Positions 49,825 to 57,994 of a stretch of DNA of 64,000 bases are shown piece after piece (positions within the stretch are counted from its first letter, which is position 1; every line of letters starts with the position of its first letter). The DNA is taken from assembly GCA_004134985.1 (NCBI GenBank), contig REGQ01000007.1, forward strand, positions 62,001 to 126,000, given 5' to 3'. The notes under the pieces were generated by a model. The model saw only the letters and a list, made by a program, of their open reading frames with translations. It did no database searches and was not told the origin of the DNA. The translations under genes and the position numbers were made by a program. Origin of the DNA: Paenibacillaceae bacterium. GTDB taxonomy: Bacteria; Bacillota; Bacilli; Paenibacillales; Paenibacillaceae.

Positions 49825-50310
49825 ATGTTAAACGAAAAAATAAAAGCATCTGAATTGGAAGTAACGGGTCTTCAAGGGGAGTCTCTAGGGGTGATGTCCC
49901 GAGAAGATGCGCTTGCACTGGCCAAACGGCATCATGCAGATTTGCTATGTCTGTCTCTAATGAGCAGTCCGCCTCCATGCAAGCTGGTACCCAAGGGGAT
50001 GGCCAACCAGACGAAGCAGCAGGACAAGCGAAAATCCGAAGGCGAGGCGCGCATAGGCAAACTGAAAGAAATTCGACTGTCGGCAAACATTGAGCAGCAT
50101 GACTTTGAAACCAAGCAACGGCAAATTTCGAAATTGCTGGACGGAGGAGATGCGGTTCAACTGGTTGTGCGGATCAAAGGCAATGAAGGTCCTGCAGCGA
50201 AGGAATTGCTGGAACGAATGCTTACGGCTTTGGCAGGCGTCGGCGCCAAGGAAAGCGGTATTCAGCTCAGCGGCAAACAGGCCGCAGTTCGCGTCAATCC
50301 TTTATCATAA
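49825..50310 (+). CDS. Translation initiation factor IF-3 paralogue
   Basis: A 161-residue protein with both IF-3 domains: N-domain (LNEKIKASELEVTGLQGESLGVMSREDALALAKRHHADLLCLS) and C-domain (KEIRLSANIEQHDFETKQRQISKLLDGGDAVQLVVRIKG). The canonical inter-domain segment CRIMDYGKFKYE is replaced by CKLVPKGMANQT, and the gene stands alone without rpmI-rplT, so this is not the housekeeping infC. It may compete with or modulate IF-3 on the 30S subunit. It is divergent from cold-inducible ydjO. ATG 49825 has GGAG close by and GGGGG further up. Confidence 0.82.
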   Translation: MLNEKIKASELEVTGLQGESLGVMSREDALALAKRHHADLLCLSLMSSPPPCKLVPKGMANQTKQQDKRKSEGEARIGKLKEIRLSANIEQHDFETKQRQISKLLDGGDAVQLVVRIKGNEGPAAKELLERMLTALAGVGAKESGIQLSGKQAAVRVNPLS

Positions 50311-50330
50311 GCAGGGCAATGCGTACTCAC

Positions 50331-50480
50331 GTAGACAGCAATGTTGCCTGCCGCATACAGAAACAGCAAGGCTGCTTGCTGCGTACGGGAACAGAAATGC
50401 TGCTTGCTGCATACGGGAACAGCAATGCTGCATGCCGCATACATGAACAGCAATGCTGCCTGCTGCATACAGGAAATAAA
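50331..50480 (+). repeat. 28-bp tandem repeat, about five copies
   Basis: Units start at 50353, 50381, 50409 and 50437 (GCRTAC...AACAG.AATGCTGC.TGC.), with a partial unit at 50465 and a degenerate one before 50353. The unit is not a multiple of three; frames crossing it are spurious. It sits between the convergent IF-3-like and phosphofructokinase genes. Confidence 0.9.
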
Positions 50481-50529
50481 ATGGCTTGCTGCGGTGCCCT
50501 TTGTGAGGGAGTGAAGCAGCAAGCCATTT
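50479..50529. terminator. Strong hairpin between convergent genes
   Basis: AAATGGCTTGCTGC (50479-50492) pairs perfectly with GCAGCAAGCCATTT (50516-50529), with an inner CCCT/AGGG stem. On the minus strand it runs into TTTTATTT, so it probably ends the tagatose/galactosamine operon; it may also stop the IF-3-like transcript. Confidence 0.75.
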
Positions 50530-50623
50530 CAATACTGTTTGATGTAATAGAGAACAACGATGCGACGGTTATGTGCTATGCCGCGTGTGCATTCGTGTGT
50601 GCATTACTATGCCGCGTGCGGCA

Positions 50624-51556
50624 TTACAACGCATGAACAGTAACTTGCGGCAGTAGCCGCTCAAGATCGGCGGGGCGCACAGTCCCTGCCATCGGCGTCA
50701 GCGCATTCGCGCTTGCCGTTGCGGTGGCATAGCGCAGCTGCTCCTCCCACGGCCACCCGTTATGAACACCTACCGCCATGCCAGCTACGAACGAATCCCC
50801 GCAGCCGACCGGATTGACGGCTGTAATGACCGGCGCCTGGATGCGATAGCATCGTCCTTCAAAGCCGGCGACAGCTCCGTGTTCGCCCATTGTTACAACG
50901 ACGCAGCCAATGCCGGTTTCCATCAATTGCTTAATGGCAGGAAGCAGCTGCTGTTCGTTCGTCAAGCGCTGGCCGAGCAGCGTTTCAATCTCATCTTCAT
51001 TCGGTTTGATGAATGCAGGCTTGGCGGTAACCGCATCGGAGAGCGCAGCGCCGCTCGTGTCGAGAAACGCTTTTGCGCCCTGTCCCTTCACGATTTCAAT
51101 TAATTCACGATAGATGGACACTGGAACGCCTTTGGGAAGGCTGCCTGAAAGAGTGACGACGGATGAGCGGGCAGCGAGTCTGGCTACCGTTTGTTTAAGG
51201 GAAGCTACGTCCTCAGTGGTCACGACCGGGCCAGACTCTAGTATTTCAGTGTACTGCCCGGAGTCTCTGGCCAGTACATTCAGACATAAACGCGATTCGC
51301 CTTCGGCAAGCGTGACGAAGTCATTTGTGATGCCGCCGCGGTTAAGCTCCTGAATGATAAACTCCCCGTTTTTGCCTCCTACGAAACCGGAAGCTGTTAC
51401 TTGCTGGCCCAACGTATGGGCAACGCGCGCAACGTTGATGCCTTTTCCGCCAGGTACGGCATAACTGTCAGCAACACGGTTCGTCTGTCCGGGTTTGAAT
51501 GACTCCAAATAATAGGTTTTGTCAATGGCGGCGTTCAGCGTAATCGTTGTAATCAT
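50624..51556 (-). CDS. PfkB-family sugar kinase (1-phosphofructokinase / tagatose-6-phosphate kinase)
   Basis: A 310-residue PfkB kinase. VPGGKGINVARVAHTLGQQ (near 36) and NPVGCGDSFVAGMAVGV (near 250, catalytic Asp) are the two family signatures; TLNAAIDKTYYLESFKPGQTNR is the FruK/LacC-type start. With an AgaS-type deaminase and a class II aldolase in the same operon, tagatose-6-phosphate to tagatose-1,6-bisphosphate is the likely step, though 1-phosphofructokinase activity cannot be excluded. ATG 51556 follows CAGGAG. It is the last gene of the operon. Confidence 0.85.
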   Translation of the reverse strand: MITTITLNAAIDKTYYLESFKPGQTNRVADSYAVPGGKGINVARVAHTLGQQVTASGFVGGKNGEFIIQELNRGGITNDFVTLAEGESRLCLNVLARDSGQYTEILESGPVVTTEDVASLKQTVARLAARSSVVTLSGSLPKGVPVSIYRELIEIVKGQGAKAFLDTSGAALSDAVTAKPAFIKPNEDEIETLLGQRLTNEQQLLPAIKQLMETGIGCVVVTMGEHGAVAGFEGRCYRIQAPVITAVNPVGCGDSFVAGMAVGVHNGWPWEEQLRYATATASANALTPMAGTVRPADLERLLPQVTVHAL

Positions 51557-51569
51557 TGGCACTCCTGCT

Positions 51570-52436
51570 TTACAAAGCCGACTTGGCGCGGCCGATTGAT
51601 CCGCAGAGTGTCATCTTCTCAATCGCCAGCTTCCGCAACGCATCCTTGGCAGGAATCATATATTTGCGAGGGTCATTTTCGTCCGGGTTAGCATTGAAAA
51701 CAGCTTTGATCGCATTGGAGAAAGCAATGCGCAGTTCAGTAGCAACATTCATCTTGCTCATGCCAAGATCGATGCAGCGGCGGACCTGTTCATCCGGTAT
51801 GCCTGAACCGCCATGCAGTACGAGCGGTACGGAAACTTTGGCAGCGATTTGCCCGATGCGCTCAAAGTCGATATTTGGATCCCCTTTATAAATACCGTGG
51901 GCGGTGCCAATGGCTGGCGCCAGTGTATGAACCCCGGTCTGTTCAACAAACAGCCGGCACTCCTCAGGGTCGGCGAGCGATGCGTCCTCTTCCCCGACGA
52001 CAATATCATCCTCTACGCCGCCAACCTTACCGAGTTCGGCTTCAACATTGACCCCAGCGGCATTAGCAACTTCAACCACTTTGAGCGTTTGTTGAACGTT
52101 TTCCTCAAACGGTGACTGGGATGCGTCGATCATAACGGAAGTGTAGCCTGCACGGATACAGCGGACAATTAATGCAAAATCGGTACAATGGTCCAAATGA
52201 AGAGCGATGGGGATATTATGCAGTTTGGCAGCTGTTTGCGCGGCCGCCGCTATATACTCCGGACCCAAATGCTTGACGGTGCCGACAGTTGATTGCAAAA
52301 TAAGCGGTGACTCTGTCTCTGCCGCAGCTTCGACAACAGCTTGCAGCATCTCCAGTGTATGAACATTAAAAGCGCCAACGCAATAGTTGTTTGCGCGAGC
52401 ATGCTGCAGGAATGGCGTAGAAGACGTTAGACTCAT
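51570..52436 (-). CDS. Class II ketose-bisphosphate aldolase (tagatose/fructose type)
   Basis: A 288-residue zinc aldolase. HLDHCTDF (near 80) holds zinc ligands and the catalytic Asp, IGTAHGIYKG (near 180) and LVLHGGSGIPDEQVRRCIDLGM (near 205) complete the site, and VNVEAELGKVGGVED is the family's hinge. It splits a ketohexose-1,6-bisphosphate to DHAP and glyceraldehyde-3-phosphate. GGAGG precedes the ATG. Between PfkB and ROK kinase genes in a GalN-type operon, it probably acts as a GatY/AgaY-like tagatose-bisphosphate aldolase. Confidence 0.88.
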   Translation of the reverse strand: MSLTSSTPFLQHARANNYCVGAFNVHTLEMLQAVVEAAAETESPLILQSTVGTVKHLGPEYIAAAAQTAAKLHNIPIALHLDHCTDFALIVRCIRAGYTSVMIDASQSPFEENVQQTLKVVEVANAAGVNVEAELGKVGGVEDDIVVGEEDASLADPEECRLFVEQTGVHTLAPAIGTAHGIYKGDPNIDFERIGQIAAKVSVPLVLHGGSGIPDEQVRRCIDLGMSKMNVATELRIAFSNAIKAVFNANPDENDPRKYMIPAKDALRKLAIEKMTLCGSIGRAKSAL

Positions 52437-52531
52437 AAGGAATCCTCCAAGTAGTGAAGTTGTATGACCCGATGGGAAACAATGAAGCTCGGCAGGCGCA
52501 CAGTTGCGCCCGCAGTTGGTTCAAGGTGCTG

Positions 52532-53503
52532 CTAATGCGCGCCGTATTTGGCTTTGGCTTGCATGGCGCTTCCGATTACACCCGCATCGTCAAGCAGTTC
52601 GGCAGCAACGATGCGAATGCGCCGCCAGTAGTGGGGCAGCAGAAGGCGTTCAAGCTCTGCTCGCAGCGGCGCCAGCAATCGTTCGCCTGCTTGGGCAACA
52701 CCGCCGCCGATGACGACGACATCGGGGCTGAGAATCGCAATAGCATCAGCCAGTCCTCTGGCGAGCATATGCGCAGTGAACTGGAATACTTCCCGGGCGA
52801 CCGCATCGCCCTCATCATACGCTTGACTGATGTGTGCAGCAGTCAACCCGGGCTGGCCGTCAAGGGTGGTTGCCCACCGGGAAAGCTGACTAGGTTGCCC
52901 CGCCCGCAGTTTATCCCGCGTTTGGCGGACCATGCCGGTAGCCGATACGGCTGTCTCAAGACAACCGGTTCCCCCGCATCCGCATAAGTAAGGCAGCTCG
53001 GGGAACTGGATGTGGCCGAGTTCACCCGCCATAAATCCACCGCCGTAATACGGTTTGCCATCCACAATGAGTGCAGAGGCCAGACCGGTACCGACCGTAA
53101 CGCCGAGCACATGGCGTTCACCGCGTCCGCTCCCTTGGGTAGCTTCGCCATAAATATACATTCTGACATCATTGTCTACAGCTACCGGTAGTCCGGTAAG
53201 CGCAGCTACTCTGGCCGCAAGCGGGATGTTTTCCCACTTGAGGTTGCTAGACAGCAGTGAAATGCCCGCATCCGGATCCACAAGACCTGGGGTCCCGATC
53301 CCGATTCCACCCAATTCGGCCTGTGTCGAGCCAGCTGCCGCTGTCGTTAGTCTGACAAGTTCGCCAATTTTGGCGAGGACATGCTCGAACCCTTGGTCAG
53401 CTTCGGTAGGCTGTTTTATTTTGTGAAGCAGGGTGCCTTGGGCATCAATGACGCCGCAGACGATATTGGTTCCCCCGATATCGATGCCAATCCATGCTGT
53501 CAA
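52532..53503 (-). CDS. ROK-family sugar kinase
   Basis: A 323-residue ROK kinase: phosphate loop WIGIDIGGTNIVCGVID at the start, catalytic Asp in VAVDNDVRMYIYGE, ExGH motif in FMAGELGHIQF and the zinc motif CGCGGTGCLE. It has no DNA-binding N-terminus, so it is a kinase rather than a NagC/XylR-type repressor. The TTG start overlaps the DeoR gene stop by 4 nt. In this operon it may phosphorylate free galactosamine or N-acetylgalactosamine, as no PTS gene is present. Confidence 0.85.
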   Translation of the reverse strand: MTAWIGIDIGGTNIVCGVIDAQGTLLHKIKQPTEADQGFEHVLAKIGELVRLTTAAAGSTQAELGGIGIGTPGLVDPDAGISLLSSNLKWENIPLAARVAALTGLPVAVDNDVRMYIYGEATQGSGRGERHVLGVTVGTGLASALIVDGKPYYGGGFMAGELGHIQFPELPYLCGCGGTGCLETAVSATGMVRQTRDKLRAGQPSQLSRWATTLDGQPGLTAAHISQAYDEGDAVAREVFQFTAHMLARGLADAIAILSPDVVVIGGGVAQAGERLLAPLRAELERLLLPHYWRRIRIVAAELLDDAGVIGSAMQAKAKYGAH

Positions 53504-54351
53504 GGCTGTCCACCGCCATTTTCGGACGGAGTATTGCCGCTTCCCTTATTGGGAGCTTTGGAAACTTCCTGTTCCGCATAGTGCATCTCCATTCCAAGCC
53601 GGTCGAACTCACGCTCGTATTCCGCATCGACAGACCTGTCCGTAATGCAGGCATGTACGGCAGAGAGTGGGGCCATGGTGAACAAGGAAGACACACCCAG
53701 CTTGGTATGATCAAACACTGCAATCACTTGACGCGCACGGGCGATCATCAACTGCCCGATTCTCGCTTCCAGCTCGGAATACGTCGTTAGTCCATGCGTA
53801 GATGAAATGCCGTCAATACCAGTAAACATTTTGCCAATATTGAGCTTCTCTATAATGGATTCGGCCAGCGGACCGCATAATTCATAGCTTTTGCTGCGCA
53901 TTACTCCGCCGGTCAGCACCGTCTGAATATCTTCGCTTTCCGCAAGCTCCATCGCGATATTGACAGCATTGGTAACAACCGTAATGTTGCGGAATGCTTT
54001 CAGTTCTCTTGCAATGAGATAGGTGGTTGTTCCACCGGTCAGGCCGATCACATCGCCTTCACGGACAAGGGAAGCAGCCAGTTGTGCAATCGACTTTTTC
54101 TCCGGCAGCAATAAATGCTTCTTCTCATTAAAGGAGCTTTCGTAGGTGCTGCCTGCGCCCTCATAATACGCACCGCCAATTGTTCGGATAATGCCCCCAG
54201 ACAGGGCAAGCAGGTTCAAGTCCCGTCGCGCTGTCGCTTCCGAGCATCCGTATTGCTCCATTACTTCTTGAATGGTGACTTCTCCGCGCGCCTTCATCTG
54301 TTCAACGATGGCAGCGCGCCGCTGGTCGCCCTTGGACATTGTTTTTTCCAT
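53500..54351 (-). CDS. DeoR/GlpR-family repressor
   Basis: A 283-residue regulator: N-terminal helix-turn-helix (VTIQEVMEQYGCSEATARRDLNLL, 26-49) and a C-terminal sugar-phosphate sensor of the DeoR type (VIGLTGGTTTYLIARELKAF; VLTGGVMRSKSYELCGPLAE; GIDGISSTHGLTTYSE). It likely represses the operon until a phosphorylated sugar binds. The Pro/Gly-rich tail (SKAPNKGSGNTPSENGGGQP) is unusual. It lies second in the operon, between the AgaS-type and ROK genes. Confidence 0.88.
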   Translation of the reverse strand: MEKTMSKGDQRRAAIVEQMKARGEVTIQEVMEQYGCSEATARRDLNLLALSGGIIRTIGGAYYEGAGSTYESSFNEKKHLLLPEKKSIAQLAASLVREGDVIGLTGGTTTYLIARELKAFRNITVVTNAVNIAMELAESEDIQTVLTGGVMRSKSYELCGPLAESIIEKLNIGKMFTGIDGISSTHGLTTYSELEARIGQLMIARARQVIAVFDHTKLGVSSLFTMAPLSAVHACITDRSVDAEYEREFDRLGMEMHYAEQEVSKAPNKGSGNTPSENGGGQP

Positions 54352-54386
54352 TTGCCTATCACCTCGGTAGGTGGTTTAAATAATGT

Positions 54387-55442
54387 TTAAATGATAACGA
54401 CTTGGGTCAAATTGCGCGGATGATCTGGATCGACTTGACGTTTCAGAGCCGTGTAGTAGCCAAAGTACTGCAGCGGCGGGAGATACAGAACAGCGCGCGC
54501 TTCATCGGACAGTGAGGTGCCGCCGACTTCATAGACCGCATCGGCAAACGCCGTATCTTCACCAGCGGCGGCGACAATCAACAGAACTGTTGCGCCATAG
54601 GCTTTCATTTCTTCAGCAACTTTCAATTCATAGGAACGCGCATGTTCGGAAACGAGCAAACATACAAGCGTGCCGGGCTCGACGATGGATTTGGGACCGT
54701 GACGGAATTCCAGTGTGTTGAAGCTTTCTGTCCAGATATAGGCCATTTCCTTAACCTTCAAACAGGCTTCCAGTGCGAGGCCATAATAAGCGCCCATGCC
54801 AAGGTAGATCACTTTCTGCAAATCATGTTTGGTCACAAAGGACGAGATGAAGCTATCCGCCTCAGCCACATTGCGCTCGCTCAGCGCTGCGGTCTGCTGA
54901 AGTTCAGCGAGCAACTGCTCGTTGCCGGAGGCCTGCGCGATCGCCGCTTGCATCAGAAAGGTCATGCTGCTGAGCGAGCGGGTCATGACCGTGCTTTCCT
55001 CCTTGCCTAGCGGAGAGTAGAGGCAATCGGCAAGCTTGGCAAGCCGGCTGCTCTCATGGCAAGTAATGCCGCAGACATCGAAGTTAGGCAGCCCGGCTAC
55101 GGATTCGATCGCCAGCAATACTTCGCTGGATTCCCCGGAACGGGATACGCCGACTATAAGAGAACTGCCTGAACTTGTAACCGTCGCTTCGTGAAACAAG
55201 AACAGATCACAAGAAGGATGTGCGGAAGCTCTCTTTCCGGTCCACTTGCGATAAGTTGCCGCCATCGTTAATGCCTGGTAGTAAGATGAGCCTGATCCGA
55301 TAAAAATAATTTCGTCATACTTATCATTCTTCAAATAGCTGTCGACCCATTCCTGCTGTACCGCCAATTGCTCCAGTGTTTGGCGAATGGCTTCATGCTG
55401 CGAGGAAATTTCAGGGTAAGTCAATGAACCGTGAACTTTCAT
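54387..55442 (-). CDS. SIS-domain sugar-phosphate deaminase/isomerase (AgaS-like)
   Basis: A 351-residue protein with two SIS domains: IIFIGSGSSYYQALTMAATYRK near 47 and VGVSRSGESSEVLLAIESV near 97 in the first, VIYLGMGAYYGLALEACLKVKEM and TEVFNT-like TESFNTLEFRHGPKSIVE in the second. No glutaminase domain is present, so it is not GlmS. AgaS-type enzymes convert galactosamine-6-phosphate to tagatose-6-phosphate plus ammonia. It is the first gene of a five-gene operon; promoter and dyad lie upstream. Confidence 0.85.
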   Translation of the reverse strand: MKVHGSLTYPEISSQHEAIRQTLEQLAVQQEWVDSYLKNDKYDEIIFIGSGSSYYQALTMAATYRKWTGKRASAHPSCDLFLFHEATVTSSGSSLIVGVSRSGESSEVLLAIESVAGLPNFDVCGITCHESSRLAKLADCLYSPLGKEESTVMTRSLSSMTFLMQAAIAQASGNEQLLAELQQTAALSERNVAEADSFISSFVTKHDLQKVIYLGMGAYYGLALEACLKVKEMAYIWTESFNTLEFRHGPKSIVEPGTLVCLLVSEHARSYELKVAEEMKAYGATVLLIVAAAGEDTAFADAVYEVGGTSLSDEARAVLYLPPLQYFGYYTALKRQVDPDHPRNLTQVVII

Positions 55443-55553
55443 GCAATAACACGCTCCCTGCTATGATATGTGGATGAAAATGGAAATTGACAGGCGCCTT
55501 GTGTTGGCGTTGTTGATTGGAGGCTGCCGTCCGTAAGGTTGTTGTATGAGTTC

Positions 55554-55582
55554 AGTATAAACGATCATAATGAATGATTCAA
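55554..55582 (-). promoter_or_regulatory. Sigma-A promoter of the AgaS operon
   Basis: On the minus strand TTGAAT (55582-55577), 17 bp, TATACT (55559-55554). Confidence 0.65.
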
Positions 55583-55621
55583 TCAAAATAATGACCGAAA
55601 CGTTATTTATGTTTTTGATTA
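55580..55621. promoter_or_regulatory. Candidate DeoR-type operator
   Basis: AATCAAAATAAT ... TTATTTATGTTTTTGATT forms a loose inverted repeat with an AT-rich centre just upstream of the -35 box of the AgaS operon. A binding site for the operon-encoded DeoR-type repressor is plausible from position. Confidence 0.35.
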
Positions 55622-55719
55622 TGACGGAAGGGGTCAAAACTCACACTGGTTAAATCGCTGATATTGCGATACTCGTCCCGGTGTGATCCTATTCTGGCGC
55701 TTCAATTGGTCTGGTCCAA

Positions 55720-55756
55720 CAAAAAGAACCGAGCTGTCGATTGACAGCTCGGTTCT
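55720..55756 (-). terminator. Rho-independent terminator of the uronate operon
   Basis: AGAACCGAGCTGTC pairs perfectly with GACAGCTCGGTTCT (14 bp, 4-nt loop), followed on the minus strand by TTTTTG. It lies 220 nt after the uxuA stop, beyond the low-complexity region. Confidence 0.88.
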
Positions 55757-55774
55757 GGAGACGGGTGGAGCAGC

Positions 55775-55972
55775 ATGGGGGTGGGGGCACGCAAACGGAG
55801 ACTCATACACACACGCATATGGGACCACGCTCACGGACACGCACACGTGACACGCATACGGGGATACGCACACGAACACGTGACACGCATACGGATACGC
55901 CCACGAACACGTGACGCGCATACGGACAAGCATACGGACAAGCATACGGACACGCACACACTCAGGCTCGCC
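55775..55972. repeat. Low-complexity ACACG/CATACGG repeat in the 3' region of uxuA
   Basis: Degenerate units built from CGCATACGG, CACGTGACACGCATACGG and ACAAGCATACGG run almost without interruption from the uxuA stop to just before its terminator. Frames crossing it are spurious (Cys/Val/Arg or His/Thr repeats). Confidence 0.8.
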
Positions 55973-55977
55973 TGAAA

Positions 55978-57042
55978 CTATTGGTTTTGCAAGGAACGTT
56001 CCCGTTCCTTTGTGACCATTTCCCACATTCCGTTCAAGTAAACAGCGCCCAATGCGCGGTCGTACAGGCCATATCCCGGTCTTCCGGTTTCGCCCCAAAT
56101 CATGCGCCCATGGTCAGGACGGATTGGACCATCGTAATTGAAGTCACGAAGGGCGCGAATGATTTCGGCCATATCAAGTGAACCGTCAGTGGATAGATGA
56201 GCCGATTCCTCAAACGATTTCTCGCCGGTAATCTTCACATTGCGCGCATGCACAAAGTTGACACGGCTTTGCTTGCCGAAACGGCGCACAAGAGCGGGGA
56301 AGTCGTTCGCCGGATTAGCGCCGAGCGACCCGCTGCACAGACACAGTCCATTGGATGGACTGTCATAGATCTTCAGCAGTCTCTCAAGAGCATCGCCGTC
56401 CGTAATGATGCGCGGCAGTCCAAAGATTGGCCATGGCGGATCATCCGGGTGGATGGCCATGCGAACGCCAGCCTCTTCGGCAGCGGGCATAATCGCTTTT
56501 ATGAAATACGTCAGGTTTTCCCACAGTTTCTCGGTGCTTATGCCGGCATAATGATCAAATAAAGTGGCTAATTCGCCGTCCTTGTAGCTGGTATCCCAAC
56601 CTGGCAATTTAAGCTCTCCAGTGAGAGGATTCATTTGTTGGACAATTTCTTCTTCATAAATAAGTGCAGTCGATCCGTCCGGGAGCTCATGATCAAGCTT
56701 GGAACGGGTCCAGTCGAACACCGGCATAAAATTGTAGCAGACGATGTTGATGCCGGCTTTGCCCAAATTATGAAGCGTACGCTTATAATTCTCTATATAT
56801 TTGTCTCGCTCAGGCAGGCCGATTTTGATAGCTTCATGTACGGGTACGCTCTCAATGACGCTCAATTCAAGCGAATGGGCTTCGACTTCCTTTTTTAGCG
56901 CCTCAATTTTGGACAGCGGCCATTCTTCACCGACAGGTATGTCGTAAATGGCGGATACGATGCCTTTCATGCCGGGAATTTGTCTGATGTATTCCAGCTT
57001 GACAGGATCTTGTGCGCCATACCAGCGAAAGGTTAATTTCAT
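55978..57042 (-). CDS. uxuA: Mannonate dehydratase
   Basis: A 354-residue enzyme converting D-mannonate to 2-keto-3-deoxygluconate in hexuronate catabolism. Hallmarks are LTFRWYGAQDPVKLEYIRQIPGMKGIVSAIYDIP at the start, GINIVCYNFMPVFDWTRS, MAIHPDDPPWPIFGLPRII, NGLCLCSGSLGANPANDFP and the end PIRPDHGRMIWGE, carrying metal-binding His, Cys and Asp residues. GGAGAGGATG precedes the ATG. It is the last gene of a six-gene operon. Confidence 0.95.
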   Translation of the reverse strand: MKLTFRWYGAQDPVKLEYIRQIPGMKGIVSAIYDIPVGEEWPLSKIEALKKEVEAHSLELSVIESVPVHEAIKIGLPERDKYIENYKRTLHNLGKAGINIVCYNFMPVFDWTRSKLDHELPDGSTALIYEEEIVQQMNPLTGELKLPGWDTSYKDGELATLFDHYAGISTEKLWENLTYFIKAIMPAAEEAGVRMAIHPDDPPWPIFGLPRIITDGDALERLLKIYDSPSNGLCLCSGSLGANPANDFPALVRRFGKQSRVNFVHARNVKITGEKSFEESAHLSTDGSLDMAEIIRALRDFNYDGPIRPDHGRMIWGETGRPGYGLYDRALGAVYLNGMWEMVTKERERSLQNQ

Positions 57043-57076
57043 TGTTTGTCATCCTCTCCAGTAGGTTTCATTGAAA

Positions 57077-57090
57077 TGTAAGCATTTATA
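57077..57090. promoter_or_regulatory. Weak cre-like site upstream of uxuA
   Basis: TGTAAGCATTTATA matches the cre consensus TGWAANCGNTNWCA at all but two fixed positions. It lies 35 bp before the uxuA start, between uxuA and the SDR gene. Confidence 0.3.
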
Positions 57091-57210
57091 AGGGTGACCA
57101 TTGTAACCGAGCATATTCCTAGCGAAACAAACGCTGCACAGCCGCAGGGCGACGAAGTCGTTACGGTTGTCTTGTACTCAGATTTCTGTCCGTTCTCTGC
57201 CAGAGAGCTG

Positions 57211-57975
57211 CTAGATCGTCATTGCGCCGAAGCCGCCATCCACCCGCAGCAGGGACCCGGTTACATATCCCGAGGCACGCTCCGAGGCCAAGTAGATAAC
57301 CGCGCCCTGCAGTTCTTCAGGGCTTCCGAAGCGGTTCATTGGCGTATGGCCCAAAATGGACGCAACTCGCTCTTCAGACAGAATAGCACGATTCTGCTCG
57401 GCCGGAAAGAAGCCGGGAATAATGGCATTGACGCGTACATTGGAGCCTGCGAATTCCCGTGCAAGGAACTGGGTCATATTATTGACCGCTGCTTTGGAAG
57501 CGGAATAAGTGAAGACGCGGGATAGTGCCGGTCCGGATGACACGGATGAAATATGGATGATGCTGCCGCTTCCCTGGGCGATCATCTGTTTCCCGAATAC
57601 TTGGGAGGCCAGCATCACGCTCTTGGCATTCACATCCATAATGCCGTCCCATTCTTCTTCGGTAATGTCGAAGAACGGTGTGGCGCTGTTGCGGCCAGGG
57701 CAGTGCAGCAGTATGTCTGCGCTGCCAGTCCAGTCCAGGACGCCTTGCAGCAGCTGCTCAAGATCGGATTTGCTCGTCGCCTCCACCTCAAATGCGCGGG
57801 CTTGGCCGCCGGCCTGTGCAATGCGGGACAGAACCCCTTCGGCACGGTCAGCGCTGCGCGCCGTTATAGCGACATTCGCGCCATGAGCGGCCAGTGCTTC
57901 AGCCATGGCGCCCCCAAGGGTCGAGCTCCCGCCGATCACAATCGCCGTCTTGCCTGTCAAATCAAAAAGCTGCAT
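57211..57975 (-). CDS. uxuB: SDR-family oxidoreductase, D-mannonate oxidoreductase (UxuB-like)
   Basis: A 254-residue short-chain dehydrogenase: cofactor motif GKTAIVIGGSSTLGGAMAEAL, catalytic Ser in HISSVSSG, YxxxK in FTYSASKAAVNN, ending YVTGSLLRVDGGF. The Firmicutes UxuB/YjmF group reduces fructuronate to mannonate, the step directly before UxuA, which is encoded next. ATG 57975 follows GGAGG; the long in-frame extension upstream overlaps the AraC gene and is spurious. A gluconate-5-dehydrogenase-like activity is the alternative. Confidence 0.82.
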   Translation of the reverse strand: MQLFDLTGKTAIVIGGSSTLGGAMAEALAAHGANVAITARSADRAEGVLSRIAQAGGQARAFEVEATSKSDLEQLLQGVLDWTGSADILLHCPGRNSATPFFDITEEEWDGIMDVNAKSVMLASQVFGKQMIAQGSGSIIHISSVSSGPALSRVFTYSASKAAVNNMTQFLAREFAGSNVRVNAIIPGFFPAEQNRAILSEERVASILGHTPMNRFGSPEELQGAVIYLASERASGYVTGSLLRVDGGFGAMTI

Positions 57976-57994
57976 GATGAATCCTCCATCCTGT

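Noticed and set aside
50319-50636. Open frames across the 28-bp repeats
   Set aside because: The unit length is not a multiple of three and several overlapping frames are all artefacts of the repeat.
55634-56098. 154-codon minus-strand frame at the uxuA 3' end
   Set aside because: Low-complexity Val/Arg/Cys repeats overlapping uxuA and a terminator; a shadow of repeat DNA.
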